Source: a bacterium
GTDB lineage: Bacteria > Patescibacteria > Paceibacteria > Moranbacterales > UBA1568
Assembly (NCBI GenBank): GCA_021821305.1
Contig: JAKACP010000001.1
Location: 310,001 to 374,000 of the forward strand
Reading direction: 5' to 3'
Length of the DNA: 64,000 bases
Shown here: positions 17,901 to 26,222 of the stretch, one piece after another
Position numbering within the stretch: position 1 is the stretch's first letter
Layout: every line of letters starts with the position of its first letter
Made by a program: the position numbers and the translations under genes
Notes under the pieces: model-generated
The model's database searches: none
Seen by the model: the letters and a program-made list of their open reading frames with translations, nothing else
What the model was told of the DNA's origin: nothing

Positions 17901-18937
17901 AAACACTGGAAGACGTGCTCGGAACGGCTGAGGAAGCCGACGTTCCGGAAGTGTCACCGGTGTCTCCCGAGAGCCCGGACGTAATATCGCCATCAGCGGA
18001 ACCGGAAGCATCCGACTCGTGGAGCGAACAGGCATTGTCCGAATCGAAGTCCGGCGTCAGCGCGGATACGGTGCACGGCGATGTCGAGTCCATGGGAGGA
18101 CCGGATCCGGATACCGAGCGGATGGCCGAAGAGGAACTCGCGGCTCTCCGTGCGGGAGAGACAGCGGTATCCGAAACGGCCGCTCCATCCGGGATTTCTC
18201 AGGAGTGGAATGAAGCCGCGGCAAACGCGACGCTGGGAGAGAATCCTCGCCCCGAGGTGGCGCTTTCGAACGAAGCGCTCCTCGGTTCGGCCGATGCGGA
18301 TGTCCCGGAAGCGGTTGTGGGGATGGATGAGGCTGGCATGGATGAACTCACGGAAAAACTTTCCGAGCCCGAGGTCGCGGCAGCACCGGAAGCTCCGGAC
18401 AACGCGACCATGGTCACTGAGGTGAAAGAAGCCATGCCCGCTCCCGCCGAGGCGGTATCGAGCGAGGCTCCCGCACCAAGCGCTCCTCTCGACGCCGTCG
18501 AGACCGCCGAGTCCGCTCCGGCCCCCGCTGAAATACCGAAGGTGCTCCTCGGCGATACGAGGACATTCGTTTCCGAGAATCCGGACATGCTCGAACCGCT
18601 CAAGCGCGAGGTCGGCAGTTACCGTGTGAGTATCTTCCGGACGGTGGAGACGGAAGGAGATATCAGCCATGACTACATCCACGGCGGTCTCGGGAAGACG
18701 GAGATGGCCGAGGCGCTCGAGAGCCATGAGTACGGAAAGCCGTCGAATCTCGACATGAGCCAGCTCAGGAATCTCTCGGAATTCCGGGATGCTACGGAAA
18801 AGGCATTCGTGGCGAAGCTGGGTGAACGTGAGGGCAAGGGCGTCGCGATGGCCGCGGCAGGAGAGACCATCGACGAATATACGAGGCGTATGGCGACGAT
18901 CGCGCTCCAGCTCGGCGTGAAAATCAAGGGATTTTAG
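14903..18937 (+). CDS. Very large unknown protein with coiled coil and two hydrophobic segments
   Basis: I do not recognise a family in these 1344 residues. Residues 1-380 are charged and low in hydrophobics. About 390-530 is strongly helical, Glu/Lys/Arg-rich and probably coiled coil (EELAREREKL-type spacing). A mixed region follows; short hydrophobic stretches lie near 788-810 (MASGYAGRTLLAGALGW) and 963-985 (GAAYAAGFSLAGAG). About 1010-1210 is an acidic Pro/Ala/Ser-rich linker, and a compact C-terminal domain (about 1213-1344) begins LLGDTRTFVSENPDML. It heads a same-strand set with a 141-aa protein and a TraG-like ATPase, suggesting a secretion or DNA-transfer assembly. Its stop codon lies in ATTTTAGACAG, an 11-bp match to the dispersed repeat end. 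Confidence 0.8.
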   Translation: MPQQRDASLVDSDAYRRRGEVMMDAPTIDESEEIEAVGVPAVESSSAEIDSIVAAMDKKARFLESEIETARLNGVMTEDERRSLGRLLRYSCGFASASLNDCYDRKEIDEEELKKRLATSWHEIESYFKEMEALKEKKNLKKGEDVAAAPVVTKTKIMTSKEGKLDEGEARTDIPVEAPFSGDIDVSGIGNNKFGLSKGRIRATEKDMVRTAEEAAKQEPFFIGRKSATMDGTESGKSSRVEASLPAEKIDEEALYGEADLTKAIGAAETLHDFYFAIRNFSDKIPQDDNENNRFSGKRLADFLEGMEHQLNRMTDEEFGRSKLFAHVPSKYGIAEKFRDLVSAERDSYSKTEMYRGADTAEPISERTKPEVSPENEEMPAVMRHRRDTPSATDTEKPKQEDLEKELANILSEMSKKSEEFARAEREKLNAKEYWEEAVELRERQVKNLKGIFGSFFKEETLNSLREEEAEDERRYRSIAARADELKRQVDLLKSRRDEIERDLEDMPAGEKSAVTERRASEGVFTSTVERPKSEEDRIPENVLSKFESMGIGSEHLGKIEGFADLSVGQQLLVFENLRQLAVGRIEEEAQGQAKNDLQESGWAGRLWKSVSKRYQIAKAEKKVAADIMTGGFAMHGETLQQLVHGMRSQGPEVKVGEDGTSLEIRFASGFKDLSDKDRATVDAFNDSANAFARMPYEWSLETATDDERDRYAGAKRKYDVLRKELFNITMEQAESTPEGMLEMNGIDDRVRMMQFLQNTPELEQKLDDLKDGNAWQTILTSVVTERGLYMASGYAGRTLLAGALGWVAAPAVATIMGGIAARKRAEQELKDREIAARKGRKDTSEQAKNFVPVAGLSEKLEKLLHKVTESQGEKGQMKAALSLKTRIEYTRMKLEEGLVDFGSDTKDRVWEQYDLFQILSQAEATVGVYSGENEELKERLLSFLAFKDTKIKAAEKRYIRNQTMKGAAYAAGFSLAGAGVRHFSEMVADRMAVPAGEPETLEDVLGTAEEADVPEVSPVSPESPDVISPSAEPEASDSWSEQALSESKSGVSADTVHGDVESMGGPDPDTERMAEEELAALRAGETAVSETAAPSGISQEWNEAAANATLGENPRPEVALSNEALLGSADADVPEAVVGMDEAGMDELTEKLSEPEVAAAPEAPDNATMVTEVKEAMPAPAEAVSSEAPAPSAPLDAVETAESAPAPAEIPKVLLGDTRTFVSENPDMLEPLKREVGSYRVSIFRTVETEGDISHDYIHGGLGKTEMAEALESHEYGKPSNLDMSQLRNLSEFRDATEKAFVAKLGEREGKGVAMAAAGETIDEYTRRMATIALQLGVKIKGF

Positions 18938-18968
18938 ACAGACGCTAATCGAACATAACGAAAGGACT

Positions 18969-19394
18969 ATGTCGGAAGAACTGAATGTCGCGGGAGGGGA
19001 AAAGATGCCGGAGGAAACGATGCCCGGAACCGGAGCCGAACGGTCCAAGGAGACCGGTCCGTCGGACGGGATCGAACATGCGCCCGAGACGGCGGCGGAG
19101 AGTGCCAAGGAGAAATATGCGGAGATGATGGCGCAGGTCCGGCCCGCCATGCCGGCGGCACCGACGCCGGCCGATGAGGCCGTGGCCGTCGACGCGAAGG
19201 CGGTGTACGATGAGACGGACGCCGAGGCGCGCGTGACCAAGCTCATGTCGCTCGCCGAAACCAAGGGCGCGGCGCACGCGGTTCGGGTCGCGGAGCGTCT
19301 CAACGACTTTTACGTCCTCGATCGGATGCACGATGAGCTCGCGGAAAAATTCTACGACGCGCTCAAGGCCAAGGGAATGCTCAAGGACGAGTAG
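18969..19394 (+). CDS. Small acidic unknown protein upstream of the TraG-like ATPase
   Basis: A 141-residue soluble protein. The N-terminal half is disordered and rich in Glu, Pro and Ala; the C-terminal 60 residues (AEARVTKLMSLAETKGAAHA, then NDFYVLDRMHDELAEKFYDAL) form a helical domain. No family recognised. It is 31 bp after the giant gene and 43 bp before the ATPase, so it is probably in the same operon. The composition is like that of the large neighbour, and it may be a partner. Confidence 0.75.
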   Translation: MSEELNVAGGEKMPEETMPGTGAERSKETGPSDGIEHAPETAAESAKEKYAEMMAQVRPAMPAAPTPADEAVAVDAKAVYDETDAEARVTKLMSLAETKGAAHAVRVAERLNDFYVLDRMHDELAEKFYDALKAKGMLKDE

Positions 19395-19437
19395 GGCGCT
19401 TCCGGGGAAGAGGATCTAAACAAACAAAAACGGACAT

Positions 19438-21984
19438 ATGGAGGCAGGGGTAGCGTTCGATCTCAATAGCGTATTCGTTCCGGTCGCCTGGTTTTTCGGG
19501 TTCCTGGCGCTCTTTACCGGCTCACTGGTCCTCATCAGGGGATTTTTCCGTTTCCGCGCCCAGGTCAACCAGTCGATCGCCATGGATATCGAACTCGTCC
19601 GGGTGGCCAAGCCGGCCGCGCGGGAACAGGCCACGCAGGACGCCTGGAAGGAAGAGGTGCTCGTCATGGAAAAACTGCTCGAGGCGATGGCGTCTTTCAA
19701 GCGGAGCGTGAGTCCGATGAAACGGCTGTTCTACGAGGCACCGACGGTCGTGCTCGAGATGGCGAAACCGGCGGGGAGCGAGGAGATATTCTTCTACCTG
19801 GCCATGCCCAAGAAGTTCCGTGACGGCATCGAGAAACAGGTGCAGAGTTTTTTCCCGCAATCCGTCATCGAGAAGATACCCGATTATACGATATTCTCAC
19901 CGGGAAGCGCGTCCGCGCTCTCCGTGCTCGAGCTCAAGGGGAATCCCGAATTGCCGCTGCGGACATACAAGGCGTTCGGGACCGACTCGCTCGACGAGTT
20001 CGCCACCGCGATGAGCAAGCTCGATCCGACGGATGAGGGGGCGGCGATACAGGTCGTGCTCGCGCCCGCCGGGGGCAACGCCTGGCGGAAGCACGCCAAG
20101 GAGATTTCGCAGCGGATGCAGCAGGGCAAGCGTCTCAAGGACGCCCTCAAGGCATCCTCGGACGCCCCGAATTTTTTCAAGGAGGTCGGCAAAGGGGTGG
20201 GCAAGGAGATGCTCTCGCAGGCGACCGGGGGCGTGGCGGATGCGAAGCCCGATCCGTCGAAACCGAAATCGGCGGACAAGACGATATCGCTCACGCCGGA
20301 GGAACAGGAGCTCTTGAAGGCCATCGAGGAGAAGTCCAACGACGCCGCGTTCCGGGTGAATATCCGGATTCTCGCCTCGGCCAAGACCGAGTCGCGGGCG
20401 GAGCAGATGCTTTCGCATATCGAAAACGCGTTCACACAGTTCGAGTACGTCGATTCGAATACCCTCCGGGTGAAGAAGCGCGTGAAGAACAAACGGGCGG
20501 CGTTCGACTATATCTTCCGCAATTTCGACGAGGAGAGCGCGATGCTGCTCTCGGCCGAGGAGATCGCGAGCATCTTCCATTTCCCGATATCCGTGACCGA
20601 GACGCCCAAGATAAAATGGCTCAAGTCCGGAGCCGCCGCGCCGCCGGTCAATATCCCGAAGGAAGGCATACTCCTCGGCTACAGCGACTACCGCGGCGTG
20701 AAGACGGATATCCGCATCACGGACAAGGACCGCCGCCGGCACATGTACGTGATCGGTCAGACGGGTACCGGAAAGTCCGTTTTTCTCGAGAACATGGCCA
20801 AGGCGGACGCCAAGGACAAGAAGGGATTCTGCGTCATCGATCCGCACGGTGATCTCATCGAGGATGTGCTCGCCGCTATTCCCCGCGAACGGGCGGACGA
20901 TGTCATCGTGTTCGATCCGTCCGACATCGGTCGCCCTATCGGCCTCAACATGCTCGAGTACGATGCCAAACATCCGGAGCAGAAGACCTTCGTGATAAAC
21001 GAGATGATCGGCATATTCGATCAGCTCTACGACCTGAAGTCGACCGGCGGCCCGATGTTCGAGCAGTATATGCGAAACGCGATGCTCCTCATCATGGAGG
21101 ATCCGTCGACCGGGTCGACCCTGATGGAGATACCGCGTGTGCTCGCGGACGAGGAATTCCGGCGGCTCAAGCTTTCCAAATGTCAGAATCCGATCGTCCG
21201 GGACTTCTGGCTCAAGGAGGCGGAGAAGGCCGGGGGCGAGGCATCACTCGCGAATATGGTTCCCTATATCACGTCCAAGCTCACGACGTTCATCTCCAAC
21301 GACATCATGCGGCCCATCATCGCCCAGCAGGAATCCGGGCTCGATTTCCGCGATATCATGGACAGCGGTAAGATCCTGCTCGTGAACCTGTCCAAGGGAA
21401 AGATCGGGGAGATCAACGCGCGGTTGCTCGGTATGGTGGTCGTCGGTAAGATCCTCATGGCGGCACTCTCGCGGGTCGACACGCCGAACGAGGACGATCG
21501 CCGCGATTTCTACCTGTACCTGGACGAATTCCAGAATGTCACCACCAATTCCATCGCGCAGATACTCTCGGAGGCGCGCAAGTACCGGCTCGACCTCGTT
21601 CTCGCGCATCAGTTCATCGGCCAGCTCAAGGAGGAGATCTCCAAGGCGGTGTTCGGCAACGTGGGATCGATGATCACGTTCCGTGTCGGCCCGGAGGACG
21701 CCGATTTCCTGGAAAAACAGTTCTCGCCCGTATTCTCCGCGAACGATCTCATGAACGTCGACAATTTCAACTGCTTCACCCGATTGCTCGTGAACAACGA
21801 GCTCACCAAGCCGTTCAATATGAGGACGAACGCGCCCACGGGCGGGGATCGCGAGCTCGCAAAAGCGTTCAAGGAGCTCTCCCGCCTCCGCTACGGTCGC
21901 GACGCGACCATCGTGAACCGCGAGATCCTCGAGCGGGTGAACCGTTTTACCAAGATAGCGGACTCGGTGATGAAGAAGGACTGA
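19438..21984 (+). CDS. TraG/VirD4-like type IV secretion ATPase
   Basis: An 848-residue membrane-anchored ATPase. One helix lies at about 12-33 (VAWFFGFLALFTGSLVLI). A long N-terminal region of unknown fold precedes the motor: Walker A GQTGTGKSVF at about 440-449, CVIDPHGDLIEDVL, and Walker B YLYLDEFQNVTT near 693-704, then ARKYRLDLVLAHQFIGQL and NVGSMITFRVGPEDA, all standard for the DUF87/TraG coupling-ATPase group. Such proteins pump DNA or protein across membranes and are widespread in CPR genomes, perhaps with pili or conjugation-like uptake. Other T4SS parts are not in the window. Confidence 0.85.
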   Translation: MEAGVAFDLNSVFVPVAWFFGFLALFTGSLVLIRGFFRFRAQVNQSIAMDIELVRVAKPAAREQATQDAWKEEVLVMEKLLEAMASFKRSVSPMKRLFYEAPTVVLEMAKPAGSEEIFFYLAMPKKFRDGIEKQVQSFFPQSVIEKIPDYTIFSPGSASALSVLELKGNPELPLRTYKAFGTDSLDEFATAMSKLDPTDEGAAIQVVLAPAGGNAWRKHAKEISQRMQQGKRLKDALKASSDAPNFFKEVGKGVGKEMLSQATGGVADAKPDPSKPKSADKTISLTPEEQELLKAIEEKSNDAAFRVNIRILASAKTESRAEQMLSHIENAFTQFEYVDSNTLRVKKRVKNKRAAFDYIFRNFDEESAMLLSAEEIASIFHFPISVTETPKIKWLKSGAAAPPVNIPKEGILLGYSDYRGVKTDIRITDKDRRRHMYVIGQTGTGKSVFLENMAKADAKDKKGFCVIDPHGDLIEDVLAAIPRERADDVIVFDPSDIGRPIGLNMLEYDAKHPEQKTFVINEMIGIFDQLYDLKSTGGPMFEQYMRNAMLLIMEDPSTGSTLMEIPRVLADEEFRRLKLSKCQNPIVRDFWLKEAEKAGGEASLANMVPYITSKLTTFISNDIMRPIIAQQESGLDFRDIMDSGKILLVNLSKGKIGEINARLLGMVVVGKILMAALSRVDTPNEDDRRDFYLYLDEFQNVTTNSIAQILSEARKYRLDLVLAHQFIGQLKEEISKAVFGNVGSMITFRVGPEDADFLEKQFSPVFSANDLMNVDNFNCFTRLLVNNELTKPFNMRTNAPTGGDRELAKAFKELSRLRYGRDATIVNREILERVNRFTKIADSVMKKD

Positions 21985-22004
21985 TCGTGCGGTCGATACG
22001 ACCG

Positions 22005-22040
22005 GAAAAGCGAAAGCCCCGCATTTGCGGGGCTTTCGCC
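22005..22040 (-). terminator. Perfect 13-bp stem terminator between convergent genes
   Basis: GCGAAAGCCCCGC (22010-22022) and GCGGGGCTTTCGC (22027-22039) around a 4-base loop; the T-run lies on the minus-strand side. Confidence 0.85.
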
Positions 22041-22075
22041 GTAAGAAAGAACTTCATGAAGTCTGTATCCTGATC

Positions 22076-22669
22076 CTATTTCCTGAATTCCGCCACGCGG
22101 GAGGAATACTTCTCGAGATTCTTGAGCTGTCCTTCGGAGAGCGTCTTGGATTGAGCGATAGCCTGTCCGATGAGATCTTTCGAGAACTCGACGGATGTTC
22201 CGATCTCGACGCCGCCTTGGTGCGTGACCGCCTTGCGGAGATAATCCTCGATGTAGATCTTATGCTCGACGGTGAGCGACGAATCCGGGTTCTTCTCGAG
22301 GTAGTTCGCGGTGGCCTTTCTGGCGAGGTGCGTCAACCCGTCACCACGTTCCGCCGTTTCGATGAACGATCCGGCCGTTTCGCGGCTGGTTTCCGTCGGG
22401 GCGACGGTCTCCTGTCCGGATACCGGCTCCGCTTCCACCTCCTCCGCCTCCATGCCTTCCTCTTCCGCTTCGGTGGCTTCGGACGAGACACTCGTCTCAT
22501 CGGCGGTCATCGATTCGTCTGACGGCAGGCTTCGGTCGGAGTATGAGTAGATACCGAGCGCGATCGCCGCGACGATGAAGACGCTGACGATGACGCGGAG
22601 ATTTTCCTGTATCCACGCCTTCGTCTTTTCAGCTGTTCCCTCCTCAAAGTCCATTTCTTCGTTTTCCAT
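22076..22669 (-). CDS. Membrane-anchored LysM-like protein
   Basis: A 197-residue protein. After an acidic cytoplasmic tail, one helix (VIVSVFIVAAIALGIYSY) leads to a long Ser/Thr/Glu linker and a C-terminal domain with ERGDGLTHLARKATANYL and EHKIYIEDYLRKA, a degenerate LysM-like repeat that I associate with CPR wall-attached proteins. It probably binds glycan outside the cell. Start is the ATG at 22669, with AGGAAGG about 8 bases upstream; an in-frame GTG at 22678 lies inside that ribosome site. A consensus promoter sits at 22785-22813. Confidence 0.72.
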   Translation of the reverse strand: MENEEMDFEEGTAEKTKAWIQENLRVIVSVFIVAAIALGIYSYSDRSLPSDESMTADETSVSSEATEAEEEGMEAEEVEAEPVSGQETVAPTETSRETAGSFIETAERGDGLTHLARKATANYLEKNPDSSLTVEHKIYIEDYLRKAVTHQGGVEIGTSVEFSKDLIGQAIAQSKTLSEGQLKNLEKYSSRVAEFRK

Positions 22670-22784
22670 ATGAGTCACCTTCCTTTCTAGCTAATAGGTT
22701 ATGGAAAGGAACCGCTTGCGTTGAAGCTTCTCTTTTTGATGCGCCCGCGATACGTGATCTTGGGCGATCGACCCCCTTGCCTCC

Positions 22785-22813
22785 ATGGTAGAGCCGTCCA
22801 CGGGATGCGTCAA
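22785..22813 (-). promoter_or_regulatory. Promoter of the LysM-like gene
   Basis: On the minus strand TTGACG (22813-22808), a 17-bp spacer and TACCAT (22790-22785). Confidence 0.6.
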
Positions 22814-23303
22814 CACTGGACAACCTACCCCGTTTATGGCGATATTTCCTTTTCGTATCGTATTTTTTGAGCGATTTTTCGGCCGGCTTTTCCATGTCAA
22901 TGCATGAAAAACATTTCCGAACGTTTCTCAGCCGGGAAAATTTCTTTCGCATCATCATATTCGGAATATGCTTCGTATTTTCGGGAGTGAATCTTTCGGA
23001 TGAAAGAGCATAGACGTGTTCGAGTGAAAAAATCGAAACATCGATCACTGATCGTTCATCGCATGTGAAATGTTTTTCTTTCTTTTTATTTTTTCATGCG
23101 GGAGCTTTCATTTCGTTCGACGATACCTCTTGACAGGATTTTATTTCGCTTCCATTTTTTGAAAAAATATCATACAATAAATTCACGTAGGAGAAAAAAA
23201 TTTCTCCGCGTGACATAAACAATTCGCGTTCGACGATACAACGTATCATCGTTGCGCGAACAAATCTCCGCGAAAGCGGAAACACGAAAGGAGGTGAACA
23301 ACC
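22814..23303. other. AT-rich intergenic region with direct and inverted repeats
   Basis: No convincing gene in about 490 bp. A 12-bp direct repeat GTTCGACGATAC occurs at 23115-23126 and 23228-23239. The second copy forms a hairpin with GTATCATCG (CGATAC/GTATC arms) in what should be the leader of the histone-like gene. Candidate promoter parts are TTGACA at 23130 and TACAAT at 23173, but they are not spaced as one promoter. No DnaA-box cluster was seen. Confidence 0.55.
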
Positions 23304-23480
23304 ATGGCCGCAAAAAAGAAAGTCGCGAAGAAGAAAGTCGCGAAGAAGGCAGTGAAGAAGACCGTGAAGAAGGCTGTGAAGAAGGTCGCCAAGAAGGCGG
23401 TAAAGAAGACCGCGAAGAAGGCGGTAAAGAAGACCGCGAAGAAGGCTACCAAGAAAGCGACGAAGAAGGGTAAGAAATAG
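23304..23480 (+). CDS. Lysine/alanine-repeat histone H1-like protein
   Basis: A 58-residue, extremely basic protein built from AKKAVKKT-type pentad repeats. Only A, K, V, T and G follow the first Met. It resembles histone H1 C-terminal tails and bacterial AlgP/Hc1-like proteins that bind DNA without a fold. The ribosome site AAAGGAGGTG (23287-23296) is the best in the window and lies 7 bases before the ATG, suggesting high expression. A terminator follows at 23515-23533. The repeats could change length by slippage. DNA compaction is inferred from composition only. Confidence 0.85.
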   Translation: MAAKKKVAKKKVAKKAVKKTVKKAVKKVAKKAVKKTAKKAVKKTAKKATKKATKKGKK

Positions 23481-23514
23481 TCTTATTTCTCCACTTTTTG
23501 GTTCTTCGAATAAT

Positions 23515-23534
23515 CCCGCCGCAAGGCGGGTTTA
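23515..23534 (+). terminator. Intrinsic terminator
   Basis: CCCGCC-GCAA-GGCGGG then TTTATT, after the histone-like gene. Confidence 0.75.
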
Positions 23535-24458
23535 TTCATGTCCGAGAACAAAGGAAAAGATGCGTGATCTCCCCGACAGATCGGGGAGTATGGAGGACCG
23601 TTCGCGCGGGAATGTCCCCTTGAAGAGGTCGGTGATGAGGGCGTCCTGTTCGGGACCGATCTCGAATATTCCACGGATGCCAAGAGACGGATATGCCTCC
23701 GTCATTTTTCGTATCTGTGAGAAGAGTTCGCGATAGTGATCGAGTCCGTCCGCTCCGCTTTCGAGCGCGTCCTTCGGTTCGTAGAGTCGCACGTCGTCGG
23801 AGGAGGAGCGGTAGATATCCGAGGAGAGATAGGGGAGATTCGCGAGGATGACGAGCTCATCAGTGGCGACGATCGATCCCGTGATCGGTTCGAGAAGGCT
23901 TCCCTGATGAAATGAGATGATATCGCCGACCCCGTTTCGTTCCGCGTTCGCTTCCGCCATCCTGAGCGCGGCGGCGGAAATATCGATGGCATGGAACGCG
24001 AACATCGATTTCTCCTGCATGAGTTCGGCGGCGACGGATACGATGATGGCTCCGCTGCCGGTGCCCACATCCGCGACGAGGATGTTCTTTGCCGGCTTTG
24101 CCGTTTCATCCGCGATGAGCCGGCGCAGCTCCTCGATCGCCCGTTCCACGAGGAGTTCGGTTTCCGGTCGGGGAATGAGCGTATTTTCGGTCACGAGAAA
24201 GGATCGGCCGAAAAATTCCTTTTCCCCGACGATGTAGGCGACCGGTTCGCTCCGCTTCCGCCGTTCGAACATCCCGACCGCTTTTCGGTATTCCTCGTCG
24301 GAGAGGACGTGTTCGGGATGGGCGAAGAGGAACTCTTTCGACCGGCCCGCGGCATGGGCGAGCAGGATGAAGAGGTCTTCGGGAGCGAGCGCCGCCGCGT
24401 ACGCTTTCCGGATGTGTCCGACCGTCTTATCGTTCATCGGAATTGTGGTGGCTGTCAT
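23532..24458 (-). CDS. prmC: Release-factor glutamine methyltransferase PrmC
   Basis: S-adenosylmethionine-dependent enzyme that methylates the Gln of the GGQ motif in release factors. The 308 residues show an N-terminal helical domain, the SAM loop VADVGTGSGAIIVSVAAE, and ILANLPYLS, where NPPY is replaced by NLPY, a tolerated variant. SHE/FEIGPEQ is in place. The start ATG at 24458 overlaps the prfA stop by 4 bp (ATGA), so the two are translationally coupled; enzyme and substrate are made together. Confidence 0.92.
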   Translation of the reverse strand: MTATTIPMNDKTVGHIRKAYAAALAPEDLFILLAHAAGRSKEFLFAHPEHVLSDEEYRKAVGMFERRKRSEPVAYIVGEKEFFGRSFLVTENTLIPRPETELLVERAIEELRRLIADETAKPAKNILVADVGTGSGAIIVSVAAELMQEKSMFAFHAIDISAAALRMAEANAERNGVGDIISFHQGSLLEPITGSIVATDELVILANLPYLSSDIYRSSSDDVRLYEPKDALESGADGLDHYRELFSQIRKMTEAYPSLGIRGIFEIGPEQDALITDLFKGTFPRERSSILPDLSGRSRIFSFVLGHE

Positions 24459-25540
24459 TTGTTCGATTCCTGTTCGAGTTTGCGGCGCATGTCCTCTTCC
24501 TCGAGCGCGGTGGCGATGTCCTTGAGGCCGCCGTTCAGTATCCCGGGGATGTTGCTCCACGATTCCTTGATGCGGTGATCCGTGACGCGATCCTGGGGGA
24601 AATTGTACGTGCGGATCTTCTCGGAGCGGTCTCCGGTACCGATCTGGTTGCGCCGCGTGTCACCGAGCTCCTTGGCCTGCCGCTCCTCCTCCATCTGGAG
24701 GATGCGGGAACGGAGCACCTTCATCGCCTTTTCCTTGTTCTTGATCTGGGATTTCTCGTCCTGACAGGACACGACGGTATTGGTCGGTATGTGCGTAATG
24801 CGCACCGCGCTGTAGGTCGTGTTGACCGATTGGCCGCCGGGGCCGGAGGAACAGAAGGTATCGATACGCAGGTCGCTCGGATTGATCTCGATGTCGACCT
24901 CTTCGGCCACCGGAAGCACCGCGACCGTCGCGGTCGAGGTGTGTATGCGGCCGGCCTTCTCGGTTTCCGGTATGCGCTGGACCCGGTGGACACCCGATTC
25001 GTACTTCAGTTTCTGATAGACGGGGGAGGGGGAACTTCCACGGCTCACCTCGAAGACGACTTCCTTGAACCCGCCGACTTCGGTCTGGTTCGAGTGGAGG
25101 ACGTTGAGACGCCACTCCATGATTTCGGCATAGCGCGAATACATACGGAACAGATCCGCCGCGAACAGACTGGATTCGTCGCCACCGGCACCGCCGCGGA
25201 TTTCCACGATCGCATCCTTGTCGTCGTTCGGGTCGCGGGGGAGGAGGAGCTTCTTCAGCTCCTTTTCGAGCGTGTCGCGGCGGACGGCAAGCGAGATGTT
25301 CTCCTCCATCGCCAGTTGCTTGAACTCCTCGTCGTCGGAATCCCTGATGATTCCCGCGTTTTCCTTCATCGATCGCAGGACGGCGTCGAATTCCCGCGCA
25401 CGCTCAAGGACGCCGGAAAGCTCCGCTTTGCGGCGACCGAGCACGGCGAGGCGCTTCGGGTCCCTCGAGACCTCCGGGTCGCTCAGTTCGGCATCGACCC
25501 GCTCCGCCTCCTCCTGGATATTTTTTATGAGTTCGTCCAT
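24455..25540 (-). CDS. prfA: Peptide chain release factor 1
   Basis: A 361-residue class-I release factor. Domain 3 contains the peptidyl-tRNA hydrolysis motif SGPGGQSVNTTYSAV, and the decoding region reads RVQRIPETEKAGRIHTST, with PET in place of the usual PAT/PVT tripeptide of RF1. It recognises UAA and UAG. UGA is used as a stop in this genome, so an RF2 must exist elsewhere. It precedes prmC with overlapping start and stop codons. Confidence 0.94.
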   Translation of the reverse strand: MDELIKNIQEEAERVDAELSDPEVSRDPKRLAVLGRRKAELSGVLERAREFDAVLRSMKENAGIIRDSDDEEFKQLAMEENISLAVRRDTLEKELKKLLLPRDPNDDKDAIVEIRGGAGGDESSLFAADLFRMYSRYAEIMEWRLNVLHSNQTEVGGFKEVVFEVSRGSSPSPVYQKLKYESGVHRVQRIPETEKAGRIHTSTATVAVLPVAEEVDIEINPSDLRIDTFCSSGPGGQSVNTTYSAVRITHIPTNTVVSCQDEKSQIKNKEKAMKVLRSRILQMEEERQAKELGDTRRNQIGTGDRSEKIRTYNFPQDRVTDHRIKESWSNIPGILNGGLKDIATALEEEDMRRKLEQESNK

Positions 25541-25576
25541 ATGTCTCCATGATACTACGAAAGCGTCTTCAATCTA

Positions 25577-25758
25577 AGAGCCTGTTGAAAAACTCACCGC
25601 CATGAAAGAAGATACCCGCTTGTCGGCTAAAATTCCGAAATTTCGTCTGCAAACCGCTCACGCCTCGTCGGAATATCTCGATATTCCTCCTCGACCTTCA
25701 CGGTTTTCGATCGAAATTTCGGAATTTGTAGCTCGACATGACTTTTTCAACAGGCTCT
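25577..25758 (-). repeat. Dispersed palindromic element, copy C (inverted orientation)
   Basis: 182 bp with termini AGAGCCTGTTGAAAAA / TTTTTCAACAGGCTCT. The middle arm AATTCCGAAATTTCG (25631-25645) is matched exactly by CGAAATTTCGGAATT (25712-25726). The central hairpin GGAATATC-TC-GATATTCC (25670-25687) is perfect. The conserved GGTTTGCAG and GAAAACC boxes appear on the minus strand. It lies between prfA and the rpmE terminator. Confidence 0.85.
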
Positions 25759-25762
25759 AAGC

Positions 25763-25796
25763 AAAAGGCGCCTGCCGAAATCGTATGGCAAGCGCC
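25763..25796 (-). terminator. Terminator of rpmE
   Basis: On the minus strand GGCGCTTGCC pairs with GGCAGGCGCC, followed by TTTTGCTT; it ends 4 bp from the dispersed element. Confidence 0.7.
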
Positions 25797-25813
25797 CCTG
25801 TTTCCGCGCCGGA

Positions 25814-26107
25814 CTACTTTGCGGCGACAGCTTCCTTTTTCTCGGCTTTCTTTGAGGCCTTTTCTTCCTTCGAAGCATGCTTCTTGGCGGCCGTCTTCTT
25901 TTTCTCGGCCTTTTCGGCGAGTTTCTTGAAGCGATCGACCCGTCCGGTGGTGTCGACGTACTTCTTCTTCCCGGTGTAGAACGGATGGCACTTCGCGCAG
26001 ATCTCTATCTCGAGATCCTTGGTCGTCGAGCCGGTCTCATAAACCGCGCCACAGGCGCACTTTATGGTCGCATCTTCGTGATATTTCGGATGAATTCCCT
26101 GTTGCAT
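25814..26107 (-). CDS. rpmE: 50S ribosomal protein L31 with basic extension
   Basis: Residues 1-65 are L31: MQQGIHPKYHEDATIKCACG, then ICAKCHPFYTGKKKYVDT, containing the Cys pairs that bind zinc in the C+ form. A 30-residue Lys/Ala/Glu tail (about 66-97) extends beyond normal L31, a trait also seen in this window for RpoA and the histone-like protein. The tail may bind rRNA. It is monocistronic, with its own terminator. Confidence 0.92.
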   Translation of the reverse strand: MQQGIHPKYHEDATIKCACGAVYETGSTTKDLEIEICAKCHPFYTGKKKYVDTTGRVDRFKKLAEKAEKKKTAAKKHASKEEKASKKAEKKEAVAAK

Positions 26108-26193
26108 AGCGGTGTGAGGCGGAGAGGCTCAAAAAGGATTATAAAAAAAGACGCTTCTCCTAAGCGAAGGAAGCCTACCATGCGTTATCGAAA

Positions 26194-26222
26194 TTGACAA
26201 GGGGCGGAAGTTCGTTTATGCT
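26194..26222 (+). promoter_or_regulatory. Promoter of rpsB-tsf
   Basis: TTGACA at 26194-26199, 17-bp spacer, TATGCT at 26217-26222; the start codon is 222 bp downstream. Confidence 0.7.

Noticed and set aside
23246..23452. Phe/Ala-repeat frame opposite the lysine-rich gene
   Set aside because: Antisense of AAG/AAA codons gives Phe repeats; it has no ribosome site or other support.
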